Shown here: positions 7,831 through 16,146 of the stretch, piece by piece | Layout: the number at the start of each line of letters is the position of its first letter | Position numbering within the stretch: position 1 is the stretch's first letter | Assembly: GCF_900110455.1 (NCBI RefSeq) | Contig: NZ_FOIS01000005.1 | Span: forward strand, 248,001 to 312,000 | Length of the DNA stretch: 64,000 bases | Reading direction: 5' to 3' | DNA from: Natrinema salifodinae | Lineage (GTDB): Archaea; Halobacteriota; Halobacteria; Halobacteriales; Natrialbaceae | Notes under the pieces: model-generated | Seen by the model: only the letters and a program-made list of their open reading frames with translations | Told to the model about the DNA's origin: nothing | The model's database searches: none | Position numbers and translations under genes: made by a program

Positions 7831-10038
7831 ATGACCGTTTCCGAAACCGACACCGAATATCAGCGCGAACTGCCACGAGACGAGTCGATCTTAGAGATAC
7901 GGAACGCGTCTGTCACGTTCGACATGGACCGCGGCGAGTCCCGGGTCCTCGACGATGTCGACTTAGACATCCAGCGAAACGAGATCCTTGGCGTCGTCGG
8001 CGAGAGCGGCAGCGGGAAGTCGATGCTCGCGTCCGCGCTGCTCGACGCGATCGTGGATCCGGGTGCCCTCTTCGGGGACATCACGTACTATCCCCCGGAC
8101 GACGACCCGATCGATATCCTCGACCTTGACAAGCAGGGCCTCAAAGAGCTCCGCTGGGAGGAGATCTCGATGGTGTTCCAGGGGGCGATGAGCTCCTTCA
8201 ACCCCGTCCGCAAGATCCGGACGCACTTCGTCGAGACGCTCGATGCCCACGACTACGACATCGACGAGGGGATGGAGCGGACGCGGGGCATCCTCGAAGA
8301 CCTGTATCTCGATCCCGAGCGCGTACTCGACTCCTACCCGCACGAGCTCTCGGGCGGGATGAAACAGCGGGCGCTGATCGCGCTCAGCCTGGTACTGGAG
8401 CCGGAGGTCTTGGTGATGGACGAGCCGACCGCGGCGCTGGACCTCCTGATGCAGCGGTCGATCATCTCGCTGATCCAGGAGATCAAAGAGGAGTACGATC
8501 TGACGATCGTGTTCATCACCCACGACCTGCCGCTAGTCGCGGACATCGCGGACCGGATCGGGGTGTTGTACGCCTTCGAGTTCGTCGAACTCGGCCCGAC
8601 CGACGAGATCTTAGCGGACGCCGCCCACCCGTACACGCGACTGCTCCTGAAGTCGACGCCGAACCTCGAAGCGCCGATCGAGACGATGCAGCCGGTTGAG
8701 GGGAGCGCGCCCGACCCGGTGAACGTGCCCTCGGGCTGTTCGTTCCATCCTCGGTGTCCGCTCGCCGACGCACAGTGTCACGACGAGGATCCCGGCCCCT
8801 ACGAGGTCCACGCGAGCCACCACGTCCACTGCCACCACTGGGAGGACGCGCGAGACGAGATTCCGATGACCCACGATCTCGAGGGGGTGTCGACCGGCGT
8901 CGACGGCGAGTCGGCGATGACCGACCCCGGAGCCACGCCCTCGCGGACCGACTCGGCCGAGCCGGTCGTCTCGCTCGAGGACGTCGAGGTTCACTTCGAG
9001 AAGGAGCAGGGCTTTCTCGACGTGTTCTCCGAGCCCGACGTCGTCGAGGCCGTCGACGGCGTCTCGTTGGACATCTACGAGAATGACGTCATCGTGCTCG
9101 TCGGCGAGTCCGGCTGCGGGAAGACGACGCTCGGAAAGACGACGGTCGGCCTGCAAGAGCCCACGGGCGGGCGCGTCACGTACCGCGGCCACGACATCTG
9201 GGACGTCAAGGCCGGCGACGAGGACAGTATCTCGTGGAGCGAGGTCCGCCAATCGCTCCAGATCGTCCACCAGGACCCGGGGAGTGCCCTGAACCCGCAC
9301 CGCCGCGTCAAGTCAAGCCTCGAAGCGCCGCTCAAGCGGTGGAACGGCGACCTCGACGGGAACGACCGGCGACAGCGCATCCTGAGCCTGCTCGAACACG
9401 TCGGAATGACGCCGCCGGAAGACTACATCGAACGGTACCCCCACCAGCTCTCGGGCGGCGAACAACAGCGCGTTGCGCTCATCCGCGCGATGCTGATGAA
9501 TCCCGACCTCATCATGGCCGACGAGCCGGTCAGCGCGCTGGACGTGTCCCTGCGAGTCGAGATGATGGATCTCATGATCCAGTTACAGGACACGTTCGAC
9601 ACGTCGTACCTGTTCGTCTCGCACGACCTCTCGAACGCGCGGTACATCGCCGAGAAGACCGGCGGCCGGATCGGCGTCGTCTACCTCGGCCGACTCGTCG
9701 AAATCGGCCCGCCGGAACAGATCATCCACAACCCCCAACACCCCTACACGCAGGCGCTGTGCTGGGCGACGCCGGAACTCGGCGCCGACACGGACGGCGA
9801 ATCACCGATCCGCGAGATCGACATTCCGGATCCGACCGACCCGCCGAGCGGCTGTCGCTACCACACCCGCTGTGCGAACGCCAGGCAGGTCTGCCAAAAT
9901 CAGGATCCGGCTGCGTACGACGTCCCCGACGACGACCTCCACGAAGCCGCGTGTTTCCGCGTCGAGGACGACCACGAGTACTGGGACAGCGAGTCGATCA
10001 CGGGCGACGAGGACCCGATCGCGGCGGACGACGACTGA
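7831..10038 (+). CDS. Fused DppD-DppF ABC ATPase (two nucleotide-binding domains)
   Basis: A 735-aa protein carrying two complete peptide-family ATPase domains. Domain 1 has Walker A GESGSGKS (57-64), signature LSGGMKQR (173-180), Walker B VLVMDEPT and a C-terminal oligo_HPY-like SGCSFHPRCP stretch (about 301-310). An acidic linker of about 70 residues follows. Domain 2 has Walker A GESGCGKT (425-432), signature LSGGEQQR, Walker B LIMADEPVSALD and a second SGCRYHTRC ending. In most systems DppD and DppF are separate; here one chain supplies both halves of the ATPase dimer. It powers the importer formed with the preceding two permeases. Confidence 0.95.
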   Translation: MTVSETDTEYQRELPRDESILEIRNASVTFDMDRGESRVLDDVDLDIQRNEILGVVGESGSGKSMLASALLDAIVDPGALFGDITYYPPDDDPIDILDLDKQGLKELRWEEISMVFQGAMSSFNPVRKIRTHFVETLDAHDYDIDEGMERTRGILEDLYLDPERVLDSYPHELSGGMKQRALIALSLVLEPEVLVMDEPTAALDLLMQRSIISLIQEIKEEYDLTIVFITHDLPLVADIADRIGVLYAFEFVELGPTDEILADAAHPYTRLLLKSTPNLEAPIETMQPVEGSAPDPVNVPSGCSFHPRCPLADAQCHDEDPGPYEVHASHHVHCHHWEDARDEIPMTHDLEGVSTGVDGESAMTDPGATPSRTDSAEPVVSLEDVEVHFEKEQGFLDVFSEPDVVEAVDGVSLDIYENDVIVLVGESGCGKTTLGKTTVGLQEPTGGRVTYRGHDIWDVKAGDEDSISWSEVRQSLQIVHQDPGSALNPHRRVKSSLEAPLKRWNGDLDGNDRRQRILSLLEHVGMTPPEDYIERYPHQLSGGEQQRVALIRAMLMNPDLIMADEPVSALDVSLRVEMMDLMIQLQDTFDTSYLFVSHDLSNARYIAEKTGGRIGVVYLGRLVEIGPPEQIIHNPQHPYTQALCWATPELGADTDGESPIREIDIPDPTDPPSGCRYHTRCANARQVCQNQDPAAYDVPDDDLHEAACFRVEDDHEYWDSESITGDEDPIAADDD

Positions 10039-10104
10039 TCGCCGTCGCTCGGAATCTGAGCCCTCGGCGATGGATTTATACTATATGCGATACATCGACA
10101 TTCT

Positions 10105-11043
10105 ATGCCGTTGTCAGCCCAGCAAGTACGGAGTCGTCTCCGCGGCGTTGCCGTCGGGTTACTGACCCCGTTCGACGACGACCTCGAACTCCAACACGAG
10201 AAGATCGCGGAGAACGCCCGGACGCTGTACGACGAGGGAATTCGAGCGTTTCTGGTGACCGCGAACATCAGCGAGTATCACTCGCTCTCGACGAGCGAGC
10301 GAGTCGCCGTCGCCGAAACGAGCGTGAACGCGCTCCCGTCCGACGCCTGCGTTCTCGCCGGCGTCGGCGGAAGTACGGCCGCTGCGCAGGAACTGATCCG
10401 CGCGTACGACCGCATCGGTGTCGACGCGATGATGATCATGCCGCCCGATCACACCTACCTCCACGAACAGGGGCTGTTGGAGTACTATCGCGAACTTTCC
10501 TCGGGGACAGAAACCCCGCTCGTCCCCTACGTCCGCGGATTCGATCCGTCGGTCGACTACCTCGCCAGCCTCACCCGCGTCGACGGAGTCATCGGAATCA
10601 AATACGCGCTGAAAGATCCCGTCAAGCTCGGGGCGGGCGTCGCCGCCGGCGCCGACGACGTCGTCTGGGTGGACGGACTCGCAGAACCGTTCGCCGTCTC
10701 CTTCTGGGCCGAAGGCGCGGAGGGGTTTTCGGCGGGCGTCAGCAACTTCCGACCGGAGATCGGCCTCGAACTGTTCGACGCGCTCTCCGAGGGCGACTGG
10801 AAACGGGCCCGCGAACTTCGGAATATCTGCCTCCCGTACCAGAACTTCCGGGACGAGACCGGCCAGGAAAACGAGATCGAGGGTGCGATCAGCGTCTCCG
10901 CCGTCAAGAAGGGACTCGAACTCGCCGGCCTCAACGGCGGCGCCGTTCGCGAACCGATTCGGCCGCTCGCGCCCGAAGAGGAACGACGAGCCGAGGAACT
11001 CTACAGTCAACTCGAGGACGACATCGAATCGCTCATCGAGTAA
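10105..11043 (+). CDS. Dihydrodipicolinate synthase / N-acetylneuraminate lyase superfamily protein
   Basis: A 312-aa class I aldolase/lyase-like protein of normal family length. The Schiff-base lysine is visible in GVIGIKYALK (K166) and the conserved tyrosine in PLVPYVRG (Y142). The usual GTTGE substrate loop is replaced by TANISEY (52-58), which argues against a plain DapA and for a keto-sugar-acid or other aldolase/dehydratase. A TATA-like TTTATACTATATG at about 10075-10087 provides a promoter. Lying directly after a complete importer, it probably acts on something derived from the imported substrate. That is inference from position only. Confidence 0.85.
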   Translation: MPLSAQQVRSRLRGVAVGLLTPFDDDLELQHEKIAENARTLYDEGIRAFLVTANISEYHSLSTSERVAVAETSVNALPSDACVLAGVGGSTAAAQELIRAYDRIGVDAMMIMPPDHTYLHEQGLLEYYRELSSGTETPLVPYVRGFDPSVDYLASLTRVDGVIGIKYALKDPVKLGAGVAAGADDVVWVDGLAEPFAVSFWAEGAEGFSAGVSNFRPEIGLELFDALSEGDWKRARELRNICLPYQNFRDETGQENEIEGAISVSAVKKGLELAGLNGGAVREPIRPLAPEEERRAEELYSQLEDDIESLIE

Positions 11044-11847
11044 GCTGACCCCCGAGCCGGAGTCGGTGATACCGCTGGCGTTGGCGGCGAGCCGAACGCT
11101 GAAGCCGAAACCGCAGCCGACACATCGAGACAATAGCAGTGTCTGGAACACGAGCAACTACGGCCGCTGCCGGCGACATGACCGCCGATGGAGCGTTTTC
11201 GCCGTCTCGACGTCGGTCGGACGCGAACCACGAGTCATCGTGTCGCCCGATCGCCTGGCGACATCGATCACCGAGCAGTCGGACCCTGATCGATACCGTA
11301 AATCCGTTCCGGAGAAGGGAACGGATTCGGACGAGTGGAACGCGACCGTATCTTCGATCGCCGCGTGCTTCGGCTAGCGAATCGGGGCGGACTAAAGCAG
11401 CGCGCCTGGTGATCGAGCGTCCGGAGTGGGATGGAGTCGTATCTCCGACGGCAGTTTCGAGGGCAAACTGTGATTCGTAATCGGTACTCGGGACGGGTAT
11501 CCACATTCGGTACTCAGAACGGTGGCTCATATTCGACACTCAGGACGGAGCCCCGTATTCGGAACACGGGAATCGTTACGTATAGGCGTCAGTTCGTCGC
11601 TAGCGTTCCGATTCAGGAAGGCACTCGAAAGACGTTCACGTCGTATCTGACTACCTGGGCGGAACGTCCGTCCGCGAGGCCCACTCGTGATAGATATCTA
11701 TTACAGTCATACGTCTGTAATCGTTCGCACCAAGAGAACTGGGTTGGCGACGGTGAGTAGTAGCACGGTCGAAACCGATCGGACGGCGCTATCGAATTAC
11801 ACGACTAAAAGCGCGTGTATGGGACCCAGTTTTGCACCGATGGGAAA
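11044..11847. other. Non-coding stretch left of the origin
   Basis: About 800 bp without a credible gene; the open frames here are short, overlap one another and show no family features. It holds a small tandem repeat (11479-11582) and becomes more AT-rich towards 11700, leading into the origin repeats. Confidence 0.6.
11479..11582 (+). repeat. Four imperfect 26-bp tandem repeats
   Basis: Units start at 11479, 11505, 11531 and 11557, each 26 bp, built on ATTCGGTACTCRGGACGG followed by a more variable 8-bp end. The fourth is the most decayed. There are no spacers, so this is not a CRISPR. It sits some 270 bp from the first origin-type repeat and could be an iteron-like or simply a slipped-strand repeat. 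Confidence 0.7.
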
Positions 11848-11865
11848 ACACATCGATAGGGGTGT
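11848..11865 (+). repeat. Origin-type repeat 1
   Basis: ACACATCGATAGGGGTGT: matches the consensus apart from loss of AG before the G-tract. Confidence 0.7.
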
Positions 11866-11897
11866 CTCTTCGGCGGCAGCTTCGAGCACGAACTATC

Positions 11898-11920
11898 GAA
11901 CACATCGATAGAGGGGTGTG
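11898..11920 (+). repeat. Origin-type repeat 2
   Basis: A full consensus copy of ACACATCGATAGAGGGGTGT, preceded by GA as in several others. Confidence 0.8.
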
Positions 11921-11930
11921 ATTCGCCTAG

Positions 11931-11943
11931 CTATCGATGTGTT
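11931..11943 (-). repeat. Origin-type repeat 3 (half site)
   Basis: Only the GAACACATCGATAG part is present on the minus strand and the G-tract half is missing. It faces repeat 2 about ten bases away. Confidence 0.5.
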
Positions 11944-12068
11944 CCGATACAGGAAGACAAGTTTTCTAGATAGATTCGCTCGTCCAAACGGAGATGAGCG
12001 ATTATATTCGTTCTATCCGGACGATTTCAGCCGACATATTCCGTCAAAAACGCTTCTATGCGGGTATT

Positions 12069-12089
12069 ACATATCGATAGCGGTGTGGG
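12069..12089 (+). repeat. Origin-type repeat 4 (degenerate)
   Basis: ACATATCGATAGCGGTGTGGG keeps the ATCGATAG core and GGTGT, but its G-tract is broken by a C. Confidence 0.5.
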
Positions 12090-12223
12090 AGAAGAGGACG
12101 CTGAGAGAGACGACGATTACGAATGTTTGACTAGTACACACATATGACAACATACAGTAAGCCGAACGCAGGCGGCGAGAATTATAAAGTAGCTCGCAAT
12201 TCCTCGACGGAAACTGGTTCGTA

Positions 12224-13681
12224 TTACGTTTGGTTTCGAACTTGTGCCGTGACGACGCTCGTCACTTCCTCCGCGGAAACCATGTCGATCCGCGAATCCT
12301 CGCGGAGCGTCTCGAGGATCGTCTCAGGACGTTCGCCGAACTGGAACTCGAGGAACATCCCCGAACTCGGTCCGTGGCTCCGGCGCTCGAAGTCAACGAG
12401 CGAATACGTCGTCAGCTCTTTCATCTTGTTGACGTACGTCTCCTGGTGGTACTGATCGGCGTCGATCGCGTCCGTGAGGAACTGATACACCCGATAGCCG
12501 GTCGTGCTGCGAGCGGATTCGTCGTCCGTCTCGGCGGCGACGGCCGCCGTTGCATAGAGACAGAGCTTCTTCTGCGTGCTGATACCGCGGACGACCTCGA
12601 GAACCCGATTCTTCTCGACTTTATCCTGCGCCTCGCGGACATGTTCCTCGCGAACGCGCTCGTCGCCCTCGCGTTCCGCGAGTTCGCCGGCGACTCGCAC
12701 CAGATCGATCGCCTTCCGCGCATCGCCGTGGGTCTGGGCGGCAAAGGCCGCCGCCAACGGGATCACGTCGTCGTCGAGGACGTCATCGTAGAAGGCGTCC
12801 CGTCGACGGCGGAGGATCGCCTGGAGCTGATTTGCGTCGTAGTCGTCAAAGTGGACGTCTTCGGGCGTGAACGAACTCAAGGCGCGGCTCCCGACGGATT
12901 CCATCATCTTCGTGTCGTTGGAGATCGCGACGACGGAGATGTGCGCGGTGAGGTCGTTGTTCGCCCCAGCACGGGAGAGTTGATAGAGGAGGCGGGAGAA
13001 CGCCGGCTCCTGTTTGTCGCGTCGGCCGACGAGCATATCGAGTTCGTCCAGAACGAAGACCGCCGAATCGAAGTTCTCGTTGACGATGCGGTAGAGTTCG
13101 TCCCACTTCTCCTTGGTCGCGACGCCGTGTTTCGGGACCTCGACGTCGACGCCAGCGACGTCCGCAGCGCGACTCGCGAGTTCGTAGACGGCGACGCCGA
13201 GCGTATCGAGATCCTGGCAGTTGACTTCGATCGTCCCGAAACGGATATCCCGCGACTCGCAGATGGTGCTGATATTCTTACAGACCGCTTTGGTGATGAG
13301 TGATTTGCCGGTCCCCGACGGGCCGTAGAGAAAGAGGTTCGGTGGCCGGTTGTCGCCGAGCGCGACACGAAGCATCTTGGTCACTTCCTGCAGTTGCTCG
13401 TCGCGACCGACGATACGGTCCTCTTCGACGATGTGATTCGGATCCAAGAGCGACCGATCGCGAATGAGTCCTTCCTGTTGATCGAATTCCAACAGCATCT
13501 CCTCGATCGACTGCGAATCGTCGCTCGCGGCCTGAACCGTCGACGCCGAATCCGCCTCTCGCTCGGCCGTCGTCGACTCCGATGAGAGCGTCGCCTGGTC
13601 AGTCGTCTCGTCGCTCACCTCCGATTGACCCACCCCGTCCCCATCCCCATCGTGCGAATCATCGGAACCGTCAGTTCCCAT
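12224..13681 (-). CDS. orc1/cdc6: Orc1/Cdc6-family replication initiator
   Basis: A 485-aa AAA+ initiator. After an acidic, low-complexity N-terminal tail of about 55 residues come Walker A YGPSGTGKS (119-127), Walker B VLDELD (210-215) and a sensor-1 like VVAISND. A lid domain (HGDARKAIDLVRVAGELA) and a C-terminal winged-helix region that ends near the stop follow. Archaeal Orc1/Cdc6 proteins bind origin recognition boxes and load the MCM helicase. The ATG at 13681 is chosen over a GTG at 13720 because the upstream start falls inside an origin-type repeat and adds a hydrophobic extension unlike the family. Its gene is flanked by the repeats described above. Repeat 5 overlaps its promoter region, so autoregulation is likely. 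Confidence 0.92.
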   Translation of the reverse strand: MGTDGSDDSHDGDGDGVGQSEVSDETTDQATLSSESTTAEREADSASTVQAASDDSQSIEEMLLEFDQQEGLIRDRSLLDPNHIVEEDRIVGRDEQLQEVTKMLRVALGDNRPPNLFLYGPSGTGKSLITKAVCKNISTICESRDIRFGTIEVNCQDLDTLGVAVYELASRAADVAGVDVEVPKHGVATKEKWDELYRIVNENFDSAVFVLDELDMLVGRRDKQEPAFSRLLYQLSRAGANNDLTAHISVVAISNDTKMMESVGSRALSSFTPEDVHFDDYDANQLQAILRRRRDAFYDDVLDDDVIPLAAAFAAQTHGDARKAIDLVRVAGELAEREGDERVREEHVREAQDKVEKNRVLEVVRGISTQKKLCLYATAAVAAETDDESARSTTGYRVYQFLTDAIDADQYHQETYVNKMKELTTYSLVDFERRSHGPSSGMFLEFQFGERPETILETLREDSRIDMVSAEEVTSVVTAQVRNQT

Positions 13682-13717
13682 AGGATGGACCAGACGGAGG
13701 AGGACCAAAAGTGTTCT

Positions 13718-13735
13718 CACCTCTATCGATGTGTA
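13718..13735 (-). repeat. Origin-type repeat 5 (in the orc1/cdc6 promoter)
   Basis: On the minus strand it reads TACACATCGATAGAGGTG, 37 bp upstream of the orc1/cdc6 start; the G-tract is shortened to GG. Confidence 0.7.
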
Positions 13736-13880
13736 TTTCGGTGATCAAGCGCGCGAGTTCCGGGTATTCTGCCGAGTAGAGAAGAAAGACAAGAGAAGGA
13801 TACAGGGGTTAACGAAGTGTGTCGTTCGACGGAAGAAAAGGGAGTTAAAGGGGAAGACACGGAGGGAAAAGGAGAGAAGA

Positions 13881-13917
13881 GGTGAGGTGAGGTGAGGCGA
13901 GGTGAGGCGAGGCGAGG
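13881..13917 (+). repeat. Microsatellite of GGTGA/GGCGA pentamers
   Basis: Seven consecutive GGYGA units followed by GG, in a longer purine-rich run (13844-13920). The strand bias to purines is marked: almost no C or T occurs on the top strand over some 75 bases. Confidence 0.8.
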
Positions 13918-13923
13918 AGACAG

Positions 13924-13945
13924 ACACCCCTCTATCGATGTGTTC
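13924..13945 (-). repeat. Origin-type repeat 6
   Basis: A full consensus copy on the minus strand (GAACACATCGATAGAGGGGT and on), directly after the purine-rich microsatellite. Confidence 0.8.
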
Positions 13946-14129
13946 GCTCTGTTCCTGCGGAGAAGGGGCAAGGCGAGAAACGTGGGTCCGGATCCGCTCG
14001 AGAGCGTCCCCGCGGGAAAGCACGCCGAAGAGGGCTCGACAAGAGGGATAGTGGAGGGGAACGTTCCGAAGAGTCGGAGATAATTCATTGGACCGAGCGA
14101 GATGGAGTACGCGTCGTTCAGAACACATC

Positions 14130-14154
14130 GAACACATCGATAGAGGGGTGTGTG
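14130..14154 (+). repeat. Origin-type repeat 7
   Basis: A full consensus copy. The GAACACATCG half is duplicated just before it (14121-14130). Confidence 0.8.
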
Positions 14155-14322
14155 AGTGCCTAGTCTAGAAAGCTAGAAGAAGAGAAGGAAGAGATGGCTG
14201 CTCCGATTTCTGTCAATACTCTTTCGAGCGTATCTTCGCCGTAATTTCGGGCGAAATGGCAATCTGCGGCCGTTCTCGTTCTTCGGATTCCTCGATCACA
14301 TCCCCCTCCCGTTGAGACATCG

Positions 14323-14345
14323 AACACATCGATAGAGGGGTGTCT
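14323..14345 (+). repeat. Origin-type repeat 8
   Basis: A full consensus copy, again preceded by ACATCGA, a partial duplication like that of repeat 7. Confidence 0.8.
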
Positions 14346-14508
14346 GTGTCGGGACGCGTTCCCGTTCGTAAGCTCATCTTGGCCTTGGCTGATTGAATCC
14401 CAGGAAATTATTTATTCTATCAGTTAGAGGAACCGATGTTGCTCTCGCCAGGCGCAACGCGAGCGGTGACGGATGCGTCGAGCACCGTAACGGACACACC
14501 GAGAGCGG

Positions 14509-14529
14509 ACACATCGATAGAGGTGTGTC
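14509..14529 (+). repeat. Origin-type repeat 9
   Basis: ACACATCGATAGAGGTGTGT: the G-tract is shortened to GG but the rest is intact. Confidence 0.75.
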
Positions 14530-14661
14530 CCGTTCGGGCTTCCCGGTTCGTGGGGTCGGTTCCACGTTCCGTTCTCTGCCGTCCGAGATCGTTTGCTTCC
14601 GTACGATCACAGCTACCTCGTCCGGCCAGCCGAGTTACGTTGGAAGCGGTCGAGGGACGCA

Positions 14662-14683
14662 AACACATCGATAGAGGGGTGTG
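14662..14683 (+). repeat. Origin-type repeat 10
   Basis: A full consensus copy, the last before the next gene. Confidence 0.8.
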
Positions 14684-14824
14684 CGAAGCCGATTCGAATC
14701 CGAATCTCCACTCGAGCGTTACTTTCACTGGCCGGTGAATTTCCGCCGAAACGGTTCCGAGGCGTCGGGGAGTGACTGGGTGACCGACACCCTCAAACCG
14801 TCATGTTGCTTCTTTCCCTGCACG

Positions 14825-15448
14825 ATGATGCTGCCAACGCACGCGCTCGTCGGCCTGGCGATCGCGCTTCCGGTTGCGATTGCGCTCCCGGAGTCTGCGA
14901 ATGTCGTGCTGTTTGCGGGGTTGCTGGGCGGAATCGTACCGGATCTCGATCTGTACCTCGGCCATCGGAAGACGCTCCACTATCCCGTCTACTACACGGT
15001 ACTCGCCGCCGCCGTCGTCACGGTCGCGCTATTCGTTCGGATGTCGCTGCCGATCGCCGTCGCCGTGATGCTGATCGCCGCGGCCGTTCACAGCATCGCG
15101 GACGTCTTCGGAGGCGGGTTGGAACTCCGCCCGTGGGAAGCGACCTCCGATCGCGCCGTGTACGATCATCACCGCGATCGGTGGATCGCGCCTCGCCGCT
15201 GGATCCGCTACGACGGCGCACCCGAAGATCTGCTCCTGACCGTCGCTGTAGCCGGGCCGCTACTGGTGACTCTCGACGGCGCGTTCCGCTGGGTCGTCGT
15301 CGCAGCGCTGACCGTCGCGACCGCGTACACCGTCGTTCGACGGGCGCTTCCGGCGGTCGCGGAATCGCTCCTCGAAGACGTGCTGCTCCAGCGGCTCCCG
15401 GATCGAGTCGTCGCGAACCTGCCTACCCGCTACGTCTCGGACCAGTAG
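14825..15448 (+). CDS. Membrane-bound metal-dependent hydrolase-like protein (YdjM/DUF457 type)
   Basis: A 207-aa membrane protein beginning MMLPTHALVGLAIAL. The early histidine (PTHALVG), the GGIVPDLDLYLGHR stretch and the later AAAVHSIADVFGGG are the His/Asp-containing signature of the YdjM/DUF457 metal-dependent hydrolase family. Several hydrophobic helices lie between them. The ATG at 14825 is chosen because the family motif begins right there; an open frame extends further upstream without similarity. It is the first gene after the origin region. A related but shorter protein is encoded at 32589. Confidence 0.8.
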   Translation: MMLPTHALVGLAIALPVAIALPESANVVLFAGLLGGIVPDLDLYLGHRKTLHYPVYYTVLAAAVVTVALFVRMSLPIAVAVMLIAAAVHSIADVFGGGLELRPWEATSDRAVYDHHRDRWIAPRRWIRYDGAPEDLLLTVAVAGPLLVTLDGAFRWVVVAALTVATAYTVVRRALPAVAESLLEDVLLQRLPDRVVANLPTRYVSDQ

Positions 15449-15520
15449 TATCGATCGTGCGATCGAGGGAACGAGGGATAGAAGCGCTATCTTTATCGGA
15501 GCGACGCCTGTATCGCCCGT

Positions 15521-16081
15521 ATGCGAATGTCGGTCGTTCGGACGGCGGAACGCGGCATTCGGTGCGGCGTCCTGGGAGTCCTCGTCGTCGGCGCTCGGCG
15601 ACGGGACCCGGGTGCGGTCGTGAACGCTGTTCTCGGATTCCTCGGGACGTTCCTTCCATCCATCGCTGAACGGTGGTACGACGTCGAGTTCCGACCGTGG
15701 CAGCGTGCGTACGTCGAAACAGCCATGCTCACGCACGCCGTCGGTATGCTCGGTCCGTACGACGACATCTGGTGGTGGGATCACCTCACCCACACCCACT
15801 CGGCGACGCTTCTCGGCACGCTCACCTTCGCAGCGGCCCGCCACCGTGACCGAGATCCCCGTCCGCGGGTCATCGCTGCCGTCGCTTGCACCGGATTGCT
15901 CTGGGAACTCGTCGAGTACGGCGTCCACGCGAGCGCCGACCGACTCGGCTACAGGCCGATACTCGTCTCTTACGGGAAGACCGACACGCTCTTCGACCTC
16001 GGTTTCAACCTCGTCGGCGCCCTCCTCGCCCTCATGTTTGGCGATCGAGCCCTTCAAGATCTGCGCCCGTCGACCGCGTGA
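15521..16081 (+). CDS. Integral membrane protein, YjdF/DUF2238-like
   Basis: A 186-aa membrane protein with charged motifs between helices: GPYDDIWWWDHLTHTHSATLL around residues 78-98 and GLLWELVEYGVH near 123-134. The WDxxxHxxS plus WExxEY pattern resembles the YjdF/DUF2238 membrane family, whose function is unknown. A TATA-like TATCTTTATCGG lies about 25-30 bp before the ATG. The gene is followed by a convergent UspA gene. The family assignment is by eye and moderate. Confidence 0.7.
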   Translation: MRMSVVRTAERGIRCGVLGVLVVGARRRDPGAVVNAVLGFLGTFLPSIAERWYDVEFRPWQRAYVETAMLTHAVGMLGPYDDIWWWDHLTHTHSATLLGTLTFAAARHRDRDPRPRVIAAVACTGLLWELVEYGVHASADRLGYRPILVSYGKTDTLFDLGFNLVGALLALMFGDRALQDLRPSTA

Positions 16082-16146
16082 TCGGCAGCACTGATCGATT
16101 CATCGACGTCGATCGGACCCTAGCGCGAGACGCTGGCCAGCGAAAT

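Larger units (their letters stand above)
11848..14683. other. Candidate replication origin region (orc1/cdc6 plus flanking repeats)
   Basis: Ten copies of the repeat ACACATCGATAGAGGGGTGT or close variants lie on both sides of an orc1/cdc6-family gene, four to the left and six to the right, in about 1.4 kb of non-coding DNA in total. Haloarchaeal origins are known to lie next to orc1/cdc6 genes and to carry origin recognition boxes with a G-tract. The repeat here has a GGGG tract and mixed orientation, but its core is not the best-known halobacterial box sequence. AT-rich stretches that could unwind lie at about 12100-12205 and 14400-14430. Confidence 0.7.
13736..14824. other. Non-coding stretch right of orc1/cdc6
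   Basis: Nearly 1.1 kb with no credible gene. It contains five of the origin-type repeats at spacings of about 150-210 bp, a GAGGT-type microsatellite, and an AT-rich patch near 14400-14430 (AAATTATTTATTC) that could serve as an unwinding element. Confidence 0.7.

Noticed and set aside
11479-11582. CRISPR array
   Set aside because: The 26-bp units are contiguous and imperfect with no unique spacers, and no cas gene is seen in the window.
13682-13720. GTG start for orc1/cdc6 at 13720
   Set aside because: It lies in an origin-type repeat and would add a hydrophobic leader not expected for the family; the ATG at 13681 begins the usual acidic N-terminus.
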